64,000 nt of DNA from Zonotrichia leucophrys gambelii (GCF_028769735.1 NC_088173.1:12359038-12423037); one strand, 5' to 3'. Shown: positions 1 through 13,394, counted from the first letter of the stretch. Notes: generated by a model from the sequence alone, not told the origin. Program-made: numbers and translations.

Positions 1-2919
1 CCTCCCAGCCAGGGTGGCCCCTTCCCTTGCTTCAGTTCAGACCTACAGCCGCCTGATCATCAGGACCAGGTGCTGCAAAACCCAACTTTGGCAGGAGTTT
101 TCTGAGCAATACACAAAACAGTGCACATGCCTAGCCTTTTGGAAGGCTTTAAATGCTAATCTAAAGAAGCTGAATTCCTGCATTAGCACAGCTCTCAACG
201 TGCATGGCTCTGTCTGTCACACACTTAGAAGGAGTGACTGCATAAGGATATGACAAATCATCCACAGACAGTGTGTTTGCTCTTATCTGTGCAGACAGAG
301 GGGAGAGGTTTTCAAAGTGTTTCTGCTGCATTACATTTCTTAAGAAATGCACATACTGTTATGTTTTTTTGCAGAAATTGATATTTTACATTCAGCCTAG
401 AGACATGCTTGCTAGCCCAGTTAAACTCCAGGTCTTTGCAAACATGCAGGGAATGGACCACCCTGCAGTTAGCTCTCACATATTTGTTCTGAAACCAGCT
501 GTGACAGGCTTTAGATCCTGAATGTACATTTATCCTGACAGCTGTCCTAAGGTGTTCAAGTGTGTAGATATGCTCTAATATCTGTTTCTTACAGCACATC
601 ATGTGGTGAGTAGTAGTCAGCAAATCCTTCTCTTCCTTAGTCCAGATCATGGTTATTGTAATTCACTTACAGTTTAAACTGTTACATATTCTGTGTGTAA
701 TATACACCAGATGTACCTCACAGGTGAATCTATTTTATTTGAGATAAAACAAATACATCAAAGTCCCAAGTCACAACCTTTACTTCACCTCAGCAAATAA
801 AATATCCAGTACATAAAAGCTTTAATTTTTTTGATGTATATGAGGGATTCACTTCTAAGAGAAGTGGGCTTTTTGCGGGGGGACTTTTTGATGATCTCAA
901 AATTTTTACCTGGACAATTAGTTTTTAACACTGCAATTTTTCACTCATAGGAAAATAACTTGCACTTCTTTCTGCAATCCTCTGTTTGTTTCCAAGATTA
1001 TACTTTTGTTTATTCAGCAATCATGCTCTTTGGCAAACTCCTGACTGAAATTAAAACCATCCAAAACTGCAGAATCTCTATTGGATACTTGCTCCCATGT
1101 GTTCTTTCTGTGAGCAGTAAGCATGAAAGACATGCCTAACCTCTCCTTTGGAGTCAAATGTAAGTAAAGAGGAACTAAGCAGAGAGGAAAGCACCATAAG
1201 GGCAATTCGTAGAGCTAGAAATTTATTCTTTTGTGTTTCAAAGGAAGAGGCGAGGCTTCTGGACCACTTACTTGGTAAACGCCATGATTTTGGGTAGCAT
1301 TAAATACTTTTCTCTTCTATTGTAAAAGGATAAAGATAAAAGGTTGGATGGGGTTTTGAGCAGCATTGTTTAGTGAGTGGTGCCCTTGTCCATGGCAGGG
1401 AGGGGTCGGAACTGGATATCTTTGTCTTTACCCTTTCAATCCAAACCATTCTAAGACTCTGTGATATCAGAGACAGAGCTGACTCTCGACAGTCAATATA
1501 TAACATTCAAACAATTAAAATCTAACACTTTATATTATGGATATTCTATAAATTCAAGAATAGCATTCAGCAATTTTACCATATAAATTAGCTCTATTTT
1601 ATAATCCCTTATGAGACAGAACTTCTCATAAGTTCTAATTAAAATTTCTAATTAAAAGCACCTCATTCATATTTCGCTTACAACAACAAAAGTTTTTACT
1701 ACTCTAAAATAAGCTTCATATTAATTTCTTGTTAATGTGATCTGGGTACTGCCAGACAAACAAAAAAAAATATTCAGAATACCAAAAGAACAGTACTAAA
1801 ATATTAAAGAAAGAATTTCATCCTAAACTCACGGCACTTTTATTCTGCTTTGACTCTCTTTTGGCTTGTGGAGAAAACCACAAGATTTTTAGAATTATTT
1901 CTTCCAAATCTTTTGCACTGACAAGAAGATAAAAGAACATAGATGACTATATCAGTAGAATTCATATTACACAGGTATAGACTGTCACTTTTCTTCTACT
2001 CTTAAATAAGGGGTAGCATATAGCTCCACTTTTCCCAGGAGCAGTATAAGTAATAGAACAAAGCAAAGTTATTGCTTTGTTCCCAAAGAAGATTACTCCA
2101 CTTATGCACCCACTTATATCAATGCAGAGATGTACAATATGCTGCATTTTTCAACTCTTCTAAATTTACTACCTGTACATCTAGATGGGAAAAATAATAA
2201 TTCATGGGAGTTTGTTCCATTTTTGAAAAAAAAATATAAACCTGGAGGTGTCCTGCATTTCCTCTGTATTGTTTATGTTGAGAATGAGGAAGGTGATAAA
2301 AACCCTGAAAAATTTATTTGTGAACACTCACCCATACCTGAAGCTGAAAATGAGCATGATTCAGAGAATTTAAGTTGTATATTTTACTTCTATTTTCTTT
2401 GATAATGCATTTTGCACACCCCTGCTTCCAGTTGGATATGGATCTTAAGGCGTTTTAAATTGCTTTCAACTACATGGTAAGGTCCTAGTACTAGATACAA
2501 TATATGGGATAGAATATATCCTCCTCTGTTTCTGACACAGAACAGAATTATACTTCATTTCATGTCTCATTTTAATGAATTCTTCATGAATTCTTTGTTA
2601 TTTTATTTTTAGAACAGAATAGTAATTTCTCTCTTTAATTCAATTAAGTCCTTTGAATAATTTATTCATATATGTGTAAGTAGATATAGTTCTGAGACTT
2701 ACTAAAGTCATTAAGTATTTAGCCCATTTTCAATGTGTTCTTTTTTAAAAAATTTTTCATTTCTGCTTTGCAGCCACAGGGCAACATTTTGTAATATCTC
2801 TCATGTAATTTATTCTCCATTTTGTGATATTTTCCTACATGACAGAGTTACATCATTTTGAGAATGTACCAATTTCACTATAGGATTTAATTTTTCCCTG
2901 ATGAAGGACTGGCATGGAA
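1..2919. other. Unique AT-rich DNA, no gene seen
   Basis: No recognisable gene or repeat. The first ~110 bases are richer in G and C than the rest, and short open frames up to 112 codons occur on both strands, but none resembles a known protein and all have the AT-driven composition of non-coding DNA. Whether the GC-richer left edge belongs to a feature beginning outside the window cannot be decided. Confidence 0.6.
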
Positions 2920-3032
2920 CACAGAATCACAGAATATTCTGGAAAGGACCCACAAGGATCACTAAGTCCAACACATATGGGAATGGCCCATACAGGGATC
3001 AAACCCACAACCCTGACATTAGTATAGCAATA
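2920..3032 (-). mobile_element. CR1-tailed tRNA-Ile SINE (TguSINE1-like), 5'-truncated
   Basis: Read on the minus strand, the copy ends in a CR1-type tail: the plus strand shows cacagaatcacagaatattc followed by ggacccacaaggatcac and agtccaac. Next to the tail (2984-3032) is a tRNA-like head. The complement of 2995-3006 reads GGGTTTGATCCC, the T-arm and RNA polymerase III B box, followed by an anticodon arm resembling tRNA-Ile. The A-box half of the tRNA is absent or diverged, so this copy should not be transcribable on its own. SINEs of this build are known from zebra finch and other passerines and are thought to be mobilised by CR1 reverse transcriptase. An ordinary CR1 3' end is the alternative, but it would not explain the tRNA part. 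Confidence 0.8.
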
Positions 3033-6000
3033 GAGTTGGACTTAATGTATAAAATATTACATAATAACACCCTTTCCTTAAAGTCTTGTTTAATTATTCT
3101 AGACTACATAGAATATCACTTAATGCTATCAAGTTCTGTAAAAATAGAAAAGCCATGAGCTAGTTAATTTTCTGTTTCTGTAAATAAATTTTACAATTTG
3201 ATATTCAAGTTATTAAAACAAAAAACCTTCCATGCTGTTGATGTTAAAAAAAAAGTTCAACCTTGAGTAATTTCTAATTGATAAAAGAAGTACATGATGT
3301 TCCTTTTCAAATGTACAGAAACATATTAAATAATAATTGTTCTAGTCCAAACAATCTACATGGTTACCAGGACAATTGTAAACCAGAATAACAATAGCCA
3401 TTATTTATCCATGTTAAATGTTTTCTATAAATCGTCATGAATTTATAAGATGAACAATTCTTCACTTAGACAGTGGGAATATGATAATAAAGCATATATG
3501 TTATTTCTAGAAAGATGTATGGAAAAAATTTAAACACCTTTCTGTATGAATAATAATACAGGACATAGATAGGACCATTCCAGTGAAAGTGCACAGGATC
3601 ATGTATATGTAGCAGAAATTATGAAAGAGAAGAAGGAGGGAGAATATCTATAATTCTTTTCTATTCACTGTGTTTATGTTTTGAAAGTGACAAGCATCTT
3701 ATATTTCTGCATTTCTTAAGGAGTTAATGATCAGTTGGTATTAAAGTGCCTCAAGTCATTAAAGGTTTCCATCCTATATTATTCTTCAGGAAATGCACAC
3801 AGTTGCCATCACTACTGTATAAATGAAACAAGAACTGATATTATTGAAAGCTCTCGTACATACAGCTCTAGACCTGCCCAAAATTCTCCAAATCTCTTAT
3901 CTCCTGTGCAATTTACTCAATAATCAGAGTGCAGCTAACCGCTAATGAAGCAGTTCCTTCACCAAGCTCTTGGGATAGCTTAGCATCAGGTTCAAGGACA
4001 ATTGCTGGTGTGAAACCTACTGTTGGGGTAGGTTATGACAATTCTATTGTTTATTTGTCAGGGCTATTCACCCTTTTTACAATAGTTAAGAATCCACACT
4101 GTAGCTGCAAATATGAAACAATTCAGCAATCAGAGATTCAAAATAGTTAAAATAGAAAGAATGGGAAACATTGCAATTAGTGATAAAAATCCCATTTTTC
4201 TCATTTCAAAAACCATCAAAACAATTACATATTCACATGTCTTTCTGAACAATAGTGACAAACAAAAAAAGGGAAAGGTTATTTATTAATTTTCGTCTTA
4301 AATAGAAAAATAAAAAAAATTAGAAAATTACAGAAATACAGTAGAAATACTGGTAGCACTAGAAAAATGTGTTGGAGAAGTTAATATTTGTCCCTTTGCA
4401 CTTTAGACAGTCCCCATGGAAGTAACTTACAAAAGCAAAAGAAAATTCCAATCTATAGAAATAGAATTTGATCCTATGCAAATCGGTCAAAAAATATGGT
4501 ACTTGCTGAAAGAATGCTTTCTTTTCTAGTATGGTTTTATTTGTCCCATTGAATTCCATGACTACTATACAGTTTCTGTTAAAATCTAGAGGCTGGTTCA
4601 GACAACAGGTATTTAGCTCAGTAGGAATCTTTCATAAAGACAGGATTAGGACATTTTTTTCTGCAAAAGTAAATTCTTGTTGCTCCAACATTAAGTTTTA
4701 GGTTATAAGTGTAATTGAAAATCACCTGCATTTTAAAATTTATTTTAATAGCAGAAAAATCTAGTCTTAAATCTGTAAGGTTGAGAGCTGCTCTGTAACT
4801 GATGCAGAGGGGTCTACCTTTTTTTTTCATTGCTCCTTTCCATTATTCAGGAGAAAAAAAAAACCCTTATAAATATTATTTCCATCTTCCCTGAGACTTT
4901 ATAAAAATGAATAATAAAGTGTCTTAAAATTAATGAACAGAAAAATTGAAAGAAGTTATGAAGTTTGACCAACCAGGATATTTAAATAATTTTTACTTGG
5001 AGCATAACATATTTTACTTAAAGAACAGTCCTACTGCACCACAGTAATAGTAACTGAATCTTTTCAATAAATAGATCCCTAATCTGTGTTTCTAAGTTAT
5101 TGCACTCCTACTTGTTCTCCCTGGCTGATGTGAAAAGATATTTCCCTGGAGGTGTCGGCAGAGCTGCCAGTGCTGCAGCCCCAGTGGCAGCTGGAAGTGG
5201 AATCCCAGGTCCACAATCCATGTTCCAAGTTCATTTCCCCCAGCTCTTTTATTGCCTGGATGCATCAGGCTGAAGGAAAATTTAGGCATGCCCAGCTAGG
5301 ACACCACCCACAAGGAGTTCATTTGGCCTACATTTAACCTGAGAGGGGTACAGGGTGCTGGGGAGGAAACTTTTCCACTTTTCTACTCCTTTTTATTTCT
5401 GAGAAGCAGAGGTTCTTCACTGATTTTTCAGCAGATGCATATGGCACCTCCCCTGCACAGCTTGGTGGCACAAGTCACGATTCAGGCATAAGGGACGGTC
5501 TCAGAGGCTTGTGCCGAGCTATAATTTCATAATATCTGAGGACTTTTCCTCTATAGTCTACCTCAACAAGTGTCACTGTGGTCTTATTTCTCTGCTCTCT
5601 GGAAGAAGTCCAAAGCATTTATTTTAAAATATGGCTTTGTTTTGTTCTAAAGCATCGGGCAGTTACACACAAATGGATACTCTGGAGAGTTAAGTGATAA
5701 CAGATGCATAAACCACTACTTAGTTTCTGTCTAAGCTTCTGAAGAATTAAAAGGCTATATTCATATGAACTTGCATCATTTTCCTTTACATACTTCAATC
5801 TCTAGAAATACCAAATTTTGAGACACTTCTTAGATGACATAAACCACTGCAGAAAAAAAATCTTCATGAAGAATTTAACATGTTGGACCACACATAGTGA
5901 TCATTTGCCTTTACACTGCGAGGATAGAGTATCTAATGTGTATTATGTGCACACCTCCCTGAACAATTCTTAAGTAGGCATATCAAATGGTAATACTTTA

Positions 6001-7791
6001 AAAAGTAGAACCTCTTTGTGTGTTGGCTGCTATATTATCTTATCTCTTTGAAGAGTCTCTCTGGTGAATATCTAAAACTTGCTGTGCATAGATACAGTGA
6101 AATGTCACTAGGCAAGGTACTTTGATGGAGTATTTTAAGGTCTGTTAAACTCCGCATATTGTACTTTCATGCTTTTCTAATTTTAAAAACATCCTTTTGA
6201 TACATTTTCCTATTCCGATAATGGCATAGCATTTACATGACTCTCAAAAAATTAAACTTTGTGCTTTGTTTAGCTCCCTGTTAAGAAAGCAGTATTGAAA
6301 TTTTTTTTTTTCTAAGACCAAGACAGCTTTCAGGTTTGAATGACTGTATCATCTTCTTCCTTTTTTGTCTTCTCTTTCATGCTTTTGTTTATTTGAGGTA
6401 TTAAGAAAATCCAATTCAAGATTTCTTGTAAAAGGAAATAAATAAATTTCTTTTTCTTAAAAGCTTTGTCAAAGCCTGAACCATTTCTTGCTTCCTGACC
6501 AGATAAACAAGAGAAATATACTCATTCCTGGTACAGACTTAATGTAGAAAAGAAGATCAATCAAACTCTAAACAAGAATTTTAGTATCTTCTGTGACGGA
6601 TATATGTTTTTCAAACTTGTCCATCATCCTCTGTTTTCATTCCATAATTTTGGAATGAAAACAGGAGGCGTTGAAATATTGGATTTTTTTCTCCTCTTTC
6701 AGTTCTTTCTCGGCCTTTGATTATTTCAACTCGAATTTTAAGACTTGCTCCTTCCCCTATTTGATAGATCACTTCTACATCACAAAGCAGCCATAATGGC
6801 CCTCTATCTTAATTTTAGTTTTCCCCTGCCTTTTCTAAAGCAGAGAAAATACAAGTAAACAAACAAATAAAAAAACCTGAAAAAACCCCCAAGCTAATTA
6901 ATCTACTGAGTTCCAAAGATAAGCTTGCACTTCCACAAATTTGTAAATTTAGTATTTAAAAAAATCAGTTCTTTTAAGCAATATATGTTTACTGAGGGTG
7001 TTTTTCATTATTTATTTGCACCTGCAACTTTCCAAGCACAATTCCTCCTGGATACAAACAGCACAGCCTAACAACTAGGCTTGAAACTCAGGATTGCTGG
7101 GACTTGTTTGAAATGCTGGCACATGATATCTTCTCCTTTCATAATGGTTGCTTTGCAGCAAGTAAAATTGTTAATTCATTGCTTTGTAAAGAAATTCAAA
7201 GTACTCAGAATATAAGAAGTGCCCTAAAAAAATAAATTGCACTGCATTCTCTTCTGATCTTTTCTATTTCTTTTCTATTCTGTTTTAGCCTATCCATATG
7301 ATATTGATCTGTCTGAAAAGATCTTCATCATTTCAAAGGATTTCAGGTTATGCACCACATTGTGCAAAAATACCTAATGTTTGTGGAAGCTGTATTGTCA
7401 CAATTCAGTCATTCTGGAAGTGTATTAGATCTTTATATATTTTTTTTCTTTGGCAGATGCTTTATTTTCTATAACATCAGATGTTTTTAAAGTGCACTCT
7501 GGGTGGGGAACAAATTAATTTCTTGTACTTCAAATGGATAGAGTTCTGTGATATTGATATAAGCTAACATGAACTTATGCTTCTGCCAAACAAATATTTT
7601 AGTCATAATGCTTCAGGTTATGTTCTTTTCCTTTTCCTTGAAAAGGAGACATCAAACATACCTACTGTTCAGAATGTAATGTGCTTTGCACTCTGGAGAC
7701 ATTATTTTAGTTTTAGCACAGAAATAGCTAAATAGAGCTAAAAATTTTGAAAACTTTCAAAAATTTGTTAGTAATTTGGTCAATACTAAAG
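3033..7791. other. Unique AT-rich DNA
   Basis: No gene or recognisable transposon. A GC-richer patch at about 5140-5330 carries two overlapping opposite short open frames (61 and 65 codons) with no family resemblance. A short perfect hairpin lies at 6631-6664. The rest is AT-rich with scattered A or T runs. Confidence 0.6.
6631..6664. repeat. Perfect 14-bp inverted repeat
   Basis: The arm at 6631-6644 (ctgttttcattcca) is exactly complementary to 6651-6664, with a 6-base loop (taattt). Pairing can continue outward past a one-base bulge (cct against agg). It is too short for a typical animal pre-miRNA hairpin and has no terminator role in a vertebrate, so no function is assigned. Confidence 0.8.
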
Positions 7792-7810
7792 CATATACAT
7801 GTATATATGC

Positions 7811-7848
<38 letters not shown>

Positions 7849-7850
7849 AT
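7792..7850. repeat. Compound (AT)n-(TG)n microsatellite
   Basis: An alternating AT block (about 7810-7822) runs into an uninterrupted (TG)n tract at 7822-7848. Alternating purine-pyrimidine DNA of this kind can adopt Z-form and is normally length-polymorphic. Confidence 0.95.
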
Positions 7851-9673
7851 TCTACCACAGAATACAGAAAAATATCAAGCAAGCTGCAAAAATCCAACAG
7901 GAAGCATTCTGAAAAATTAAAATGTAAAAACTATCCCTTTGTCAACCTAAGTTGCTATGCGTTAATAAAAGCAGGTAACTATTTTATCTGGTCATGAAAG
8001 GTGTAAATTTTTATTATGAAGGCTACAAGTGCTTATGAACTTCTTTTTAAAAATTGAAAAGGTACAGCTGACGCCAATAATTGGAAGAACCTGAAAAGAA
8101 TATTTTATATTGCTGTTGTATTGTACAGGTTGAAAGTAATGAAGACATCAATCTTGCAAATGTGGATATGTTTCCCAAGGCCACTGTCACCGGCATTAGT
8201 CTAAATTTATTAAAGCACTCACTGGTGTGTCAGTTACTCTTTTTTATCAACCTGAATTCCTCCCTTCTAAGGGAATGGAGCTGGCCAGCAGCAATCAAGA
8301 CAAGTGTTACTTTATGCAATCAAAACCACAGGATTATTTGACACGGTCTTGTGCTGAGCACAATAATAAGTCAATTACTTTATATGGAAATGAACACCAC
8401 AAGTGAAACACACACAAGGAACTTCAACATTCTGTTCTAGTGAATTTCTTAGAGGGTGAGATGGTTAAGAGTGTACTTTTAGCCAGAAGTTTTTTATTGC
8501 CTATCAATTTTCAATATAATAGTGGAGAAACACAGACATGCTCTAGAGCTTCACTCCAAGTCAAATCACTCTAAATCAAAGCATGATTATTTTCTTTGTC
8601 TCAAAAGACCATAACCTGAGAATAATGATTCTGTAGAACCTTCTGTACCTGTCTCTAGTTTGAGCTTTCAAGTAATTGGAAAGAAGCAAGATTCATATAT
8701 TAGGAGTGCAGCCATCACAGTCAGAACAATATTCCATTGGCAATAGAGCTATAAAAGATGGCCTGTGCTGGGAAAAGACCCTCCATAATTCTATAAAATT
8801 GCAACAAAAACATTACCTAAAAGGCAATATAAAAAGGGAAAGGAAGTCAAGTTAACAGCCATAAGACAATGAAAGCATTTAGTCTTTCAGATTAGAAAAT
8901 TTAGGATTTTTTTCAGCTGAAGCTGCATATGGGACCTTGAACACCAGACCACAAGCTGCCTTATGTCCTGAAGGAGTGCTATCTTCAGGTTTTACAGTGT
9001 GGATATTATTATTCTTTCTCTGTAGCCAGTAAAAATTATTATCTGCTGATTGTAGATAACTTTGTTAAAATTCCACCTGAAGGAACAAAAGAATAGTTTC
9101 TTGATTGTCAAAAAGATAAAATCATTAGCAAAATATCCAAAGGAATAAAAGAGAACAGAGTAATAAGTCAAAAGTAATGTATCTGTCTCTTGATCTCTGT
9201 ACATGGAGTCCTTCCAGGTAGTCTTCCAGTTGTTTCATGCAGGCCTTGAGAAAAGAGGTCAGACTTCTGTATATGATACTAATGCTGTCCACCTAATATT
9301 TTAGCATATTGATATCATTTTAGACCTCTTCTTCAATAGATTGCTTAAGTAATTATTCAGAAACTATATATTAATGATTCAGTTAATCACTTTTATGTCT
9401 TGCACATGCAGTATCTGTTTGTTCCTTATATGCAGAGAAAGTAGACAAAAGTCCTTTTAAATTTAAAAAGCAAAGCCATTCTTCTTCTCAGGTCAGTAGC
9501 CTGAAAAAAATCTCCAGAGTCTGGTAACTAATCTGAAAAATCACTTTTTAGGCTAAATGATACTTCTGACATACAAATGGTTTGCTCATCTAGTAAAAAC
9601 TTAATTAGGCATTGGAAGAAGAGAGCTGACTAACATAGCTGATGTTTTTTTCTGATTGTCCTATATCTAAATC

Positions 9674-9674
<1 letters not shown>
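7851..9674. other. Unique AT-rich DNA
   Basis: I see no gene and no recognisable repeat. Open frames of 70-86 codons are present on both strands but resemble nothing known. Confidence 0.6.

Positions 9675-9721
<47 letters not shown>
9675..9721. repeat. (ATT)n microsatellite at the CR1 3' junction
   Basis: About 15 uninterrupted ATT units, ending one base before the tcacgggatcatagaat that marks the 3' terminus of a minus-strand CR1. On the CR1 sense strand this is an (AAT)n tail. CR1 copies end in short tandem repeats rather than poly(A), so the array may have been seeded at the insertion end. The 75-codon minus-strand frame through it, with a run of isoleucines, is an artefact of the triplet repeat. 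Confidence 0.95.
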
Positions 9722-10045
9722 CACGGGATCATAGAATATGCAGAGTTGGAAGAGTCCAACAGAAATCATTGAGTTCAAGTCCTGGCTGTGCACAGGGCAG
9801 CCCCAGGAATCACACCATGTGCCTGGTAGCATTGTCCAAATACATCTTGAGCTCTGTCATGTTGGTGCTGTGGCCACTTCCCTGGAAAACCTGTTCCAGT
9901 GCTCAGCCACTCTCTGGGAGAAGAACCTTTTCCTAATATCCAACCTAAACCTTCCCTGAGAAAGATTCATGATTTTACCTTGGGTCCTGTCACTGGCCAC
10001 CAAGTGACCTCAGCTGTTCCTCATATGGATTCCCCTTCCCGTTTG
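9722..10045 (-). mobile_element. CR1 LINE fragment, 5'-truncated, minus strand
   Basis: The plus strand reads from the complement of the CR1 3' end inward: gatcatagaat, gagttggaagagtcc, then text close to the CR1 consensus, including caggaatcacaccatgtgcc, agcattgtccaaat, cctgttccagtgctcagcc and agaaccttttcctaatatcc. Only the last ~320 bp of the element is present, as is usual for aborted CR1 reverse transcription. No coding capacity remains. The right edge is uncertain by a few tens of bases. Confidence 0.9.
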
Positions 10046-11455
10046 AAAAGTAAAGTTTAAGCAAAGACTACAAGCCATAAAAAACAGAAAATAAAGAAAA
10101 AAAAAAGAAAAATAAATAAGTTCTATGTCTATAATCAGTGGACCTTACCTAGAAAAGAGGAAAATCAGAATACTAGCACTGAAGTATGTACTTGTTAATC
10201 TTTACATGGTGGTAGACCTTGAGAGGACACAGATGAAATATGCTGCTGTGTGTTGATGTACTCTTACAAGTATTTGTGGTTTGTAGTTTGACTTGGACCA
10301 GTGGTTCATTCCAAACCACTCTGTTTTTTAAAACATCCCAGCCTAAAGAGGTGGGCCACATCTCAGAACATTATTGTTATGTTCTCCTTCCCCAGCACAC
10401 ACGGCTCTGGTGTTATCTCTCTGGAAATATCCAGCTAGGTGGTGTTAGAGATGTATTATCCCAGTAGGACAGGGGAACCAATAGTAGGATTAGATCATTC
10501 CTTTTATTTACAGAAAATGTACCAAGTCTTGTTTCTTTGGGCATAGGATTTGGAAAACACAAAGCATAGTCCTTTTCCTTACAGTTGCATTTGCTCTGTT
10601 TCAAATGGGTGTTACTGGAGTCCTTGGCTGGGCCATGGTGCCAGTGCTTTTCCAGGCTGCAGCTCGTGGTTGATTGCCATCTTTTCTCAGTTTCTCTGCT
10701 CTTTCCTTCTTCCTTCACACAGCCAAATCTTTACACACAAAAAATTACTAACAGCAGTCATTTCCCAGCCCACTTTTGCGTTTTGGGGAGGAACTTATGC
10801 TTGGCATTGAGAAATAGACCACTATAATTTCTTTAAAAAGTAAAAATTTCCTACAAATTCGTTAAAGTAATTGAATGACTACACCTTGTAAGTCAAAGGA
10901 CTTTTAAAGTAAGCCAGTAGACTAGGCATTAGCATTGAAATTTTCATTTTCACTTTGGTTTGCCTGCTTAAATTTTTTTGAAATATGTAAAAGATCAAGC
11001 AAAAATATCTATATAGTCTTGCTTATAAAAAAAAAGACATTTGTACCATATTGGTTATATAATCTTTTCATGGATAAAGGAAGATCTCATTTTCACACTA
11101 AAGTAAAAAGAGCTATTTTTCCTAATCTTAAGAAGGCAGATCATGAACTTCAGAATTCCTTAATAGATGAGATTGTATTTTCACCAAACATTTTGGTTTT
11201 TATCAACAATAAAAGTAAAAAACCAATAATGCTATCAGATCGCATGTCTGTATATGGAAGTCAAATGAAAAGTTTATTCATCAAGCAATACTAAAATTGC
11301 ATGGAAGTTTTCTTAAAAGAAATATATATATAAAAATTTTAAAACTCAGTTCAGCCTCTGATTCTTACAAAAGGCACCAACAATTTCCATGCTCTGATCC
11401 TACATTGCCATCCAAACATGTCAATTTTCACTAGTCTGTAATTCATTAAAAATGC
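10046..11455. other. Unique DNA with an unassigned 119-codon open frame
   Basis: No gene is supported. A plus-strand open frame of 119 codons at 10935-11294 is the longest one outside recognised repeats. It is rich in Lys, Phe, Ser and Ile as expected from AT-rich DNA, lacks a motif I recognise, and has no visible promoter or splice structure. It lies about 160 bp upstream of an A-rich tract on the same strand. Confidence 0.5.
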
Positions 11456-11473
11456 AAAAAACAAAAAAAAAAA

Positions 11474-11515
<42 letters not shown>

Positions 11516-11544
11516 AAAACAAAACAAAAAAAAAAAAAAAAAAA
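11456..11544 (+). repeat. A-rich tract with a 40-A run
   Basis: A nearly pure adenine tract with a few C interruptions; the longest uninterrupted run is 40 A at 11475-11514, with another of 19 at 11526-11544. An ATTAAA (11445-11450) lies just upstream. Birds lack active L1, and CR1 does not use poly(A) tails, so a long A run is less expected here than in a mammal. No clear target-site duplication flanks it, so a simple homopolymer expansion is the conservative reading. Confidence 0.9.
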
Positions 11545-13394
11545 CAGCCTGTAAGTATTTGATCATGAGATCCATCCAGGATGTGTTTTACTCAGTTTTT
11601 GGATTTTGAATGGCTCCAGCTGGCATGAGGAAGTCCTCTTCAAGGGACAGTGCTAAGATCATAAAATATTTTCCTTATGTTTTATTTGACAACTAAGACA
11701 ACCTCTTTACTTTCCGGCCCAAAAATATGGGCCATGAAGTCTGCCTTTGGTGAAGAATATTTACAGTCCTCTACTGTATTATATCACATCTGTTAATGGT
11801 AAAAAAAGTGGCTGATGTAATTCTTGTTTACGTCTATGTCACCAATTTGACAAGAACATTTCCATTTTCAAAATGGTTTGATTTGAAATGGGTATAGCCC
11901 TTTGCTAAAACTGAGCAATATTAAAACAATTTCTTCCTTATTTTGCCTTAGAATTCATGAAACTCAAGGAAAGCTATTTTTGCTATAAGAATTTTCTCAG
12001 GGAACGAAAATTTAAAACAAAATCAATGCCAAATATGATTACAAGGATGTCAAAAGTCTTACCTATTTTATCTAATTTATAATTGACTACCCTCTAAAAG
12101 CTTTGTTCTGTCATGAATTATTTTTACAGTGAAGTTTCATTGCAGCTTTTGATGGTTTATGACCTTCTAAATACAGTGAAAGCATCATAAACAATGTGTC
12201 ATATGAACACATTGAAAATAACTGAGAAAGATCACCTAGTGTATTGTTCAACCCCTGAGGCATATAGAAATCTTACAGATTAAAGAAAAAAAGGTGAGTG
12301 TATGGGAATAAATAGATATCCATCTACAGGAATGTAATTTTTCATAACAGTTATGACAAATCAGTCCTGCACAGAATTCTGAAGGAATTCTGTGAAATAT
12401 TTATGTGAGGATTTGTGACTAAGAAAAACAAATTATTAATCTTAGTGAAACACCTAAATTTTTGAATGAGAACCAAAAGAAAAGCACAGTTCCTTTTACA
12501 AATCTGTATCAAAATCTTCAACTCAGACAGCAAGTATGCTGGGTATTGTCTGCTTGAGGACCACACCAGGAATTTTAAGACCACACAGAGCTGGATAAAA
12601 TGCCAAAGAATTTTGGATGAAACAAGACATAGTGTGCATCTAGATAAGAAGGAAGAAATTCAGTGATATTTGCCAGTTGCTTGGATAGAAACAGAACTGG
12701 GAGGTGATGTTGCACGCTAAGTTCAGCTTTTTCACTTCAGCAAGGATTCCTATGCTAAAATACACAGGTGTTCCTTGTGGCAGATGAAGAAAGATAATTT
12801 GCTTGCTACAAGCCTGTGCTCCATCCGAATTGTAGATTATGGTTAAAAATTTTTTCAAGCTATACTTAGAGAGATTAACTGGTTTATAAGTAATTTCTTT
12901 GACTGCTTTGTTTTGAACTTATTTGTCTGCCAGTTTGTGGGACAAATATTAGCCAAGCTGAGTATAGGCAAAAGAATCCGGTTTAGAAAATTGTAAACTG
13001 TCATGTGACAGTATCAATGCAACTTTTCATGAGATTCTAAAACATATTTGTCAGTCTACAGTGGGTATCCCTTGGTAAAATTTTTGGTTTCTAATTTGAT
13101 TCTTTCCTGTGAACAACTGTACTTATTCAAGATGTATTGCTGCTCAAACTAATAACTTGAAAAATTTTTAGAGGATTTGGAATCTTACTGATTATGAGGA
13201 TACTAGTACAACTCCTCTACCATTTTTTCTGGAATTTTATTTATTCTTGGTAAAGGTTCGTGATCACTGTTTTTGTTTTCAGCCAGCCACTTAAGAGGAT
13301 TTTTCACAACTATAAACATATATAATTAATAGGCTGCAGAAATGGTCTGACATTCTTACAAAGTTCAAAATCCAAGAATATCCATGAGATTCTG
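11545..13394. other. Unique AT-rich DNA
   Basis: No gene or clear repeat. The stretch 12225-12275 (aaagatcacctagt, ttcaacccctgagg) faintly resembles a CR1 3' end on the minus strand, but too little is preserved to call it. Confidence 0.55.

Noticed and set aside
11351..11575. 74-codon minus-strand frame rich in phenylalanine
   Set aside because: Translation of the poly-T complement of the 40-A tract.
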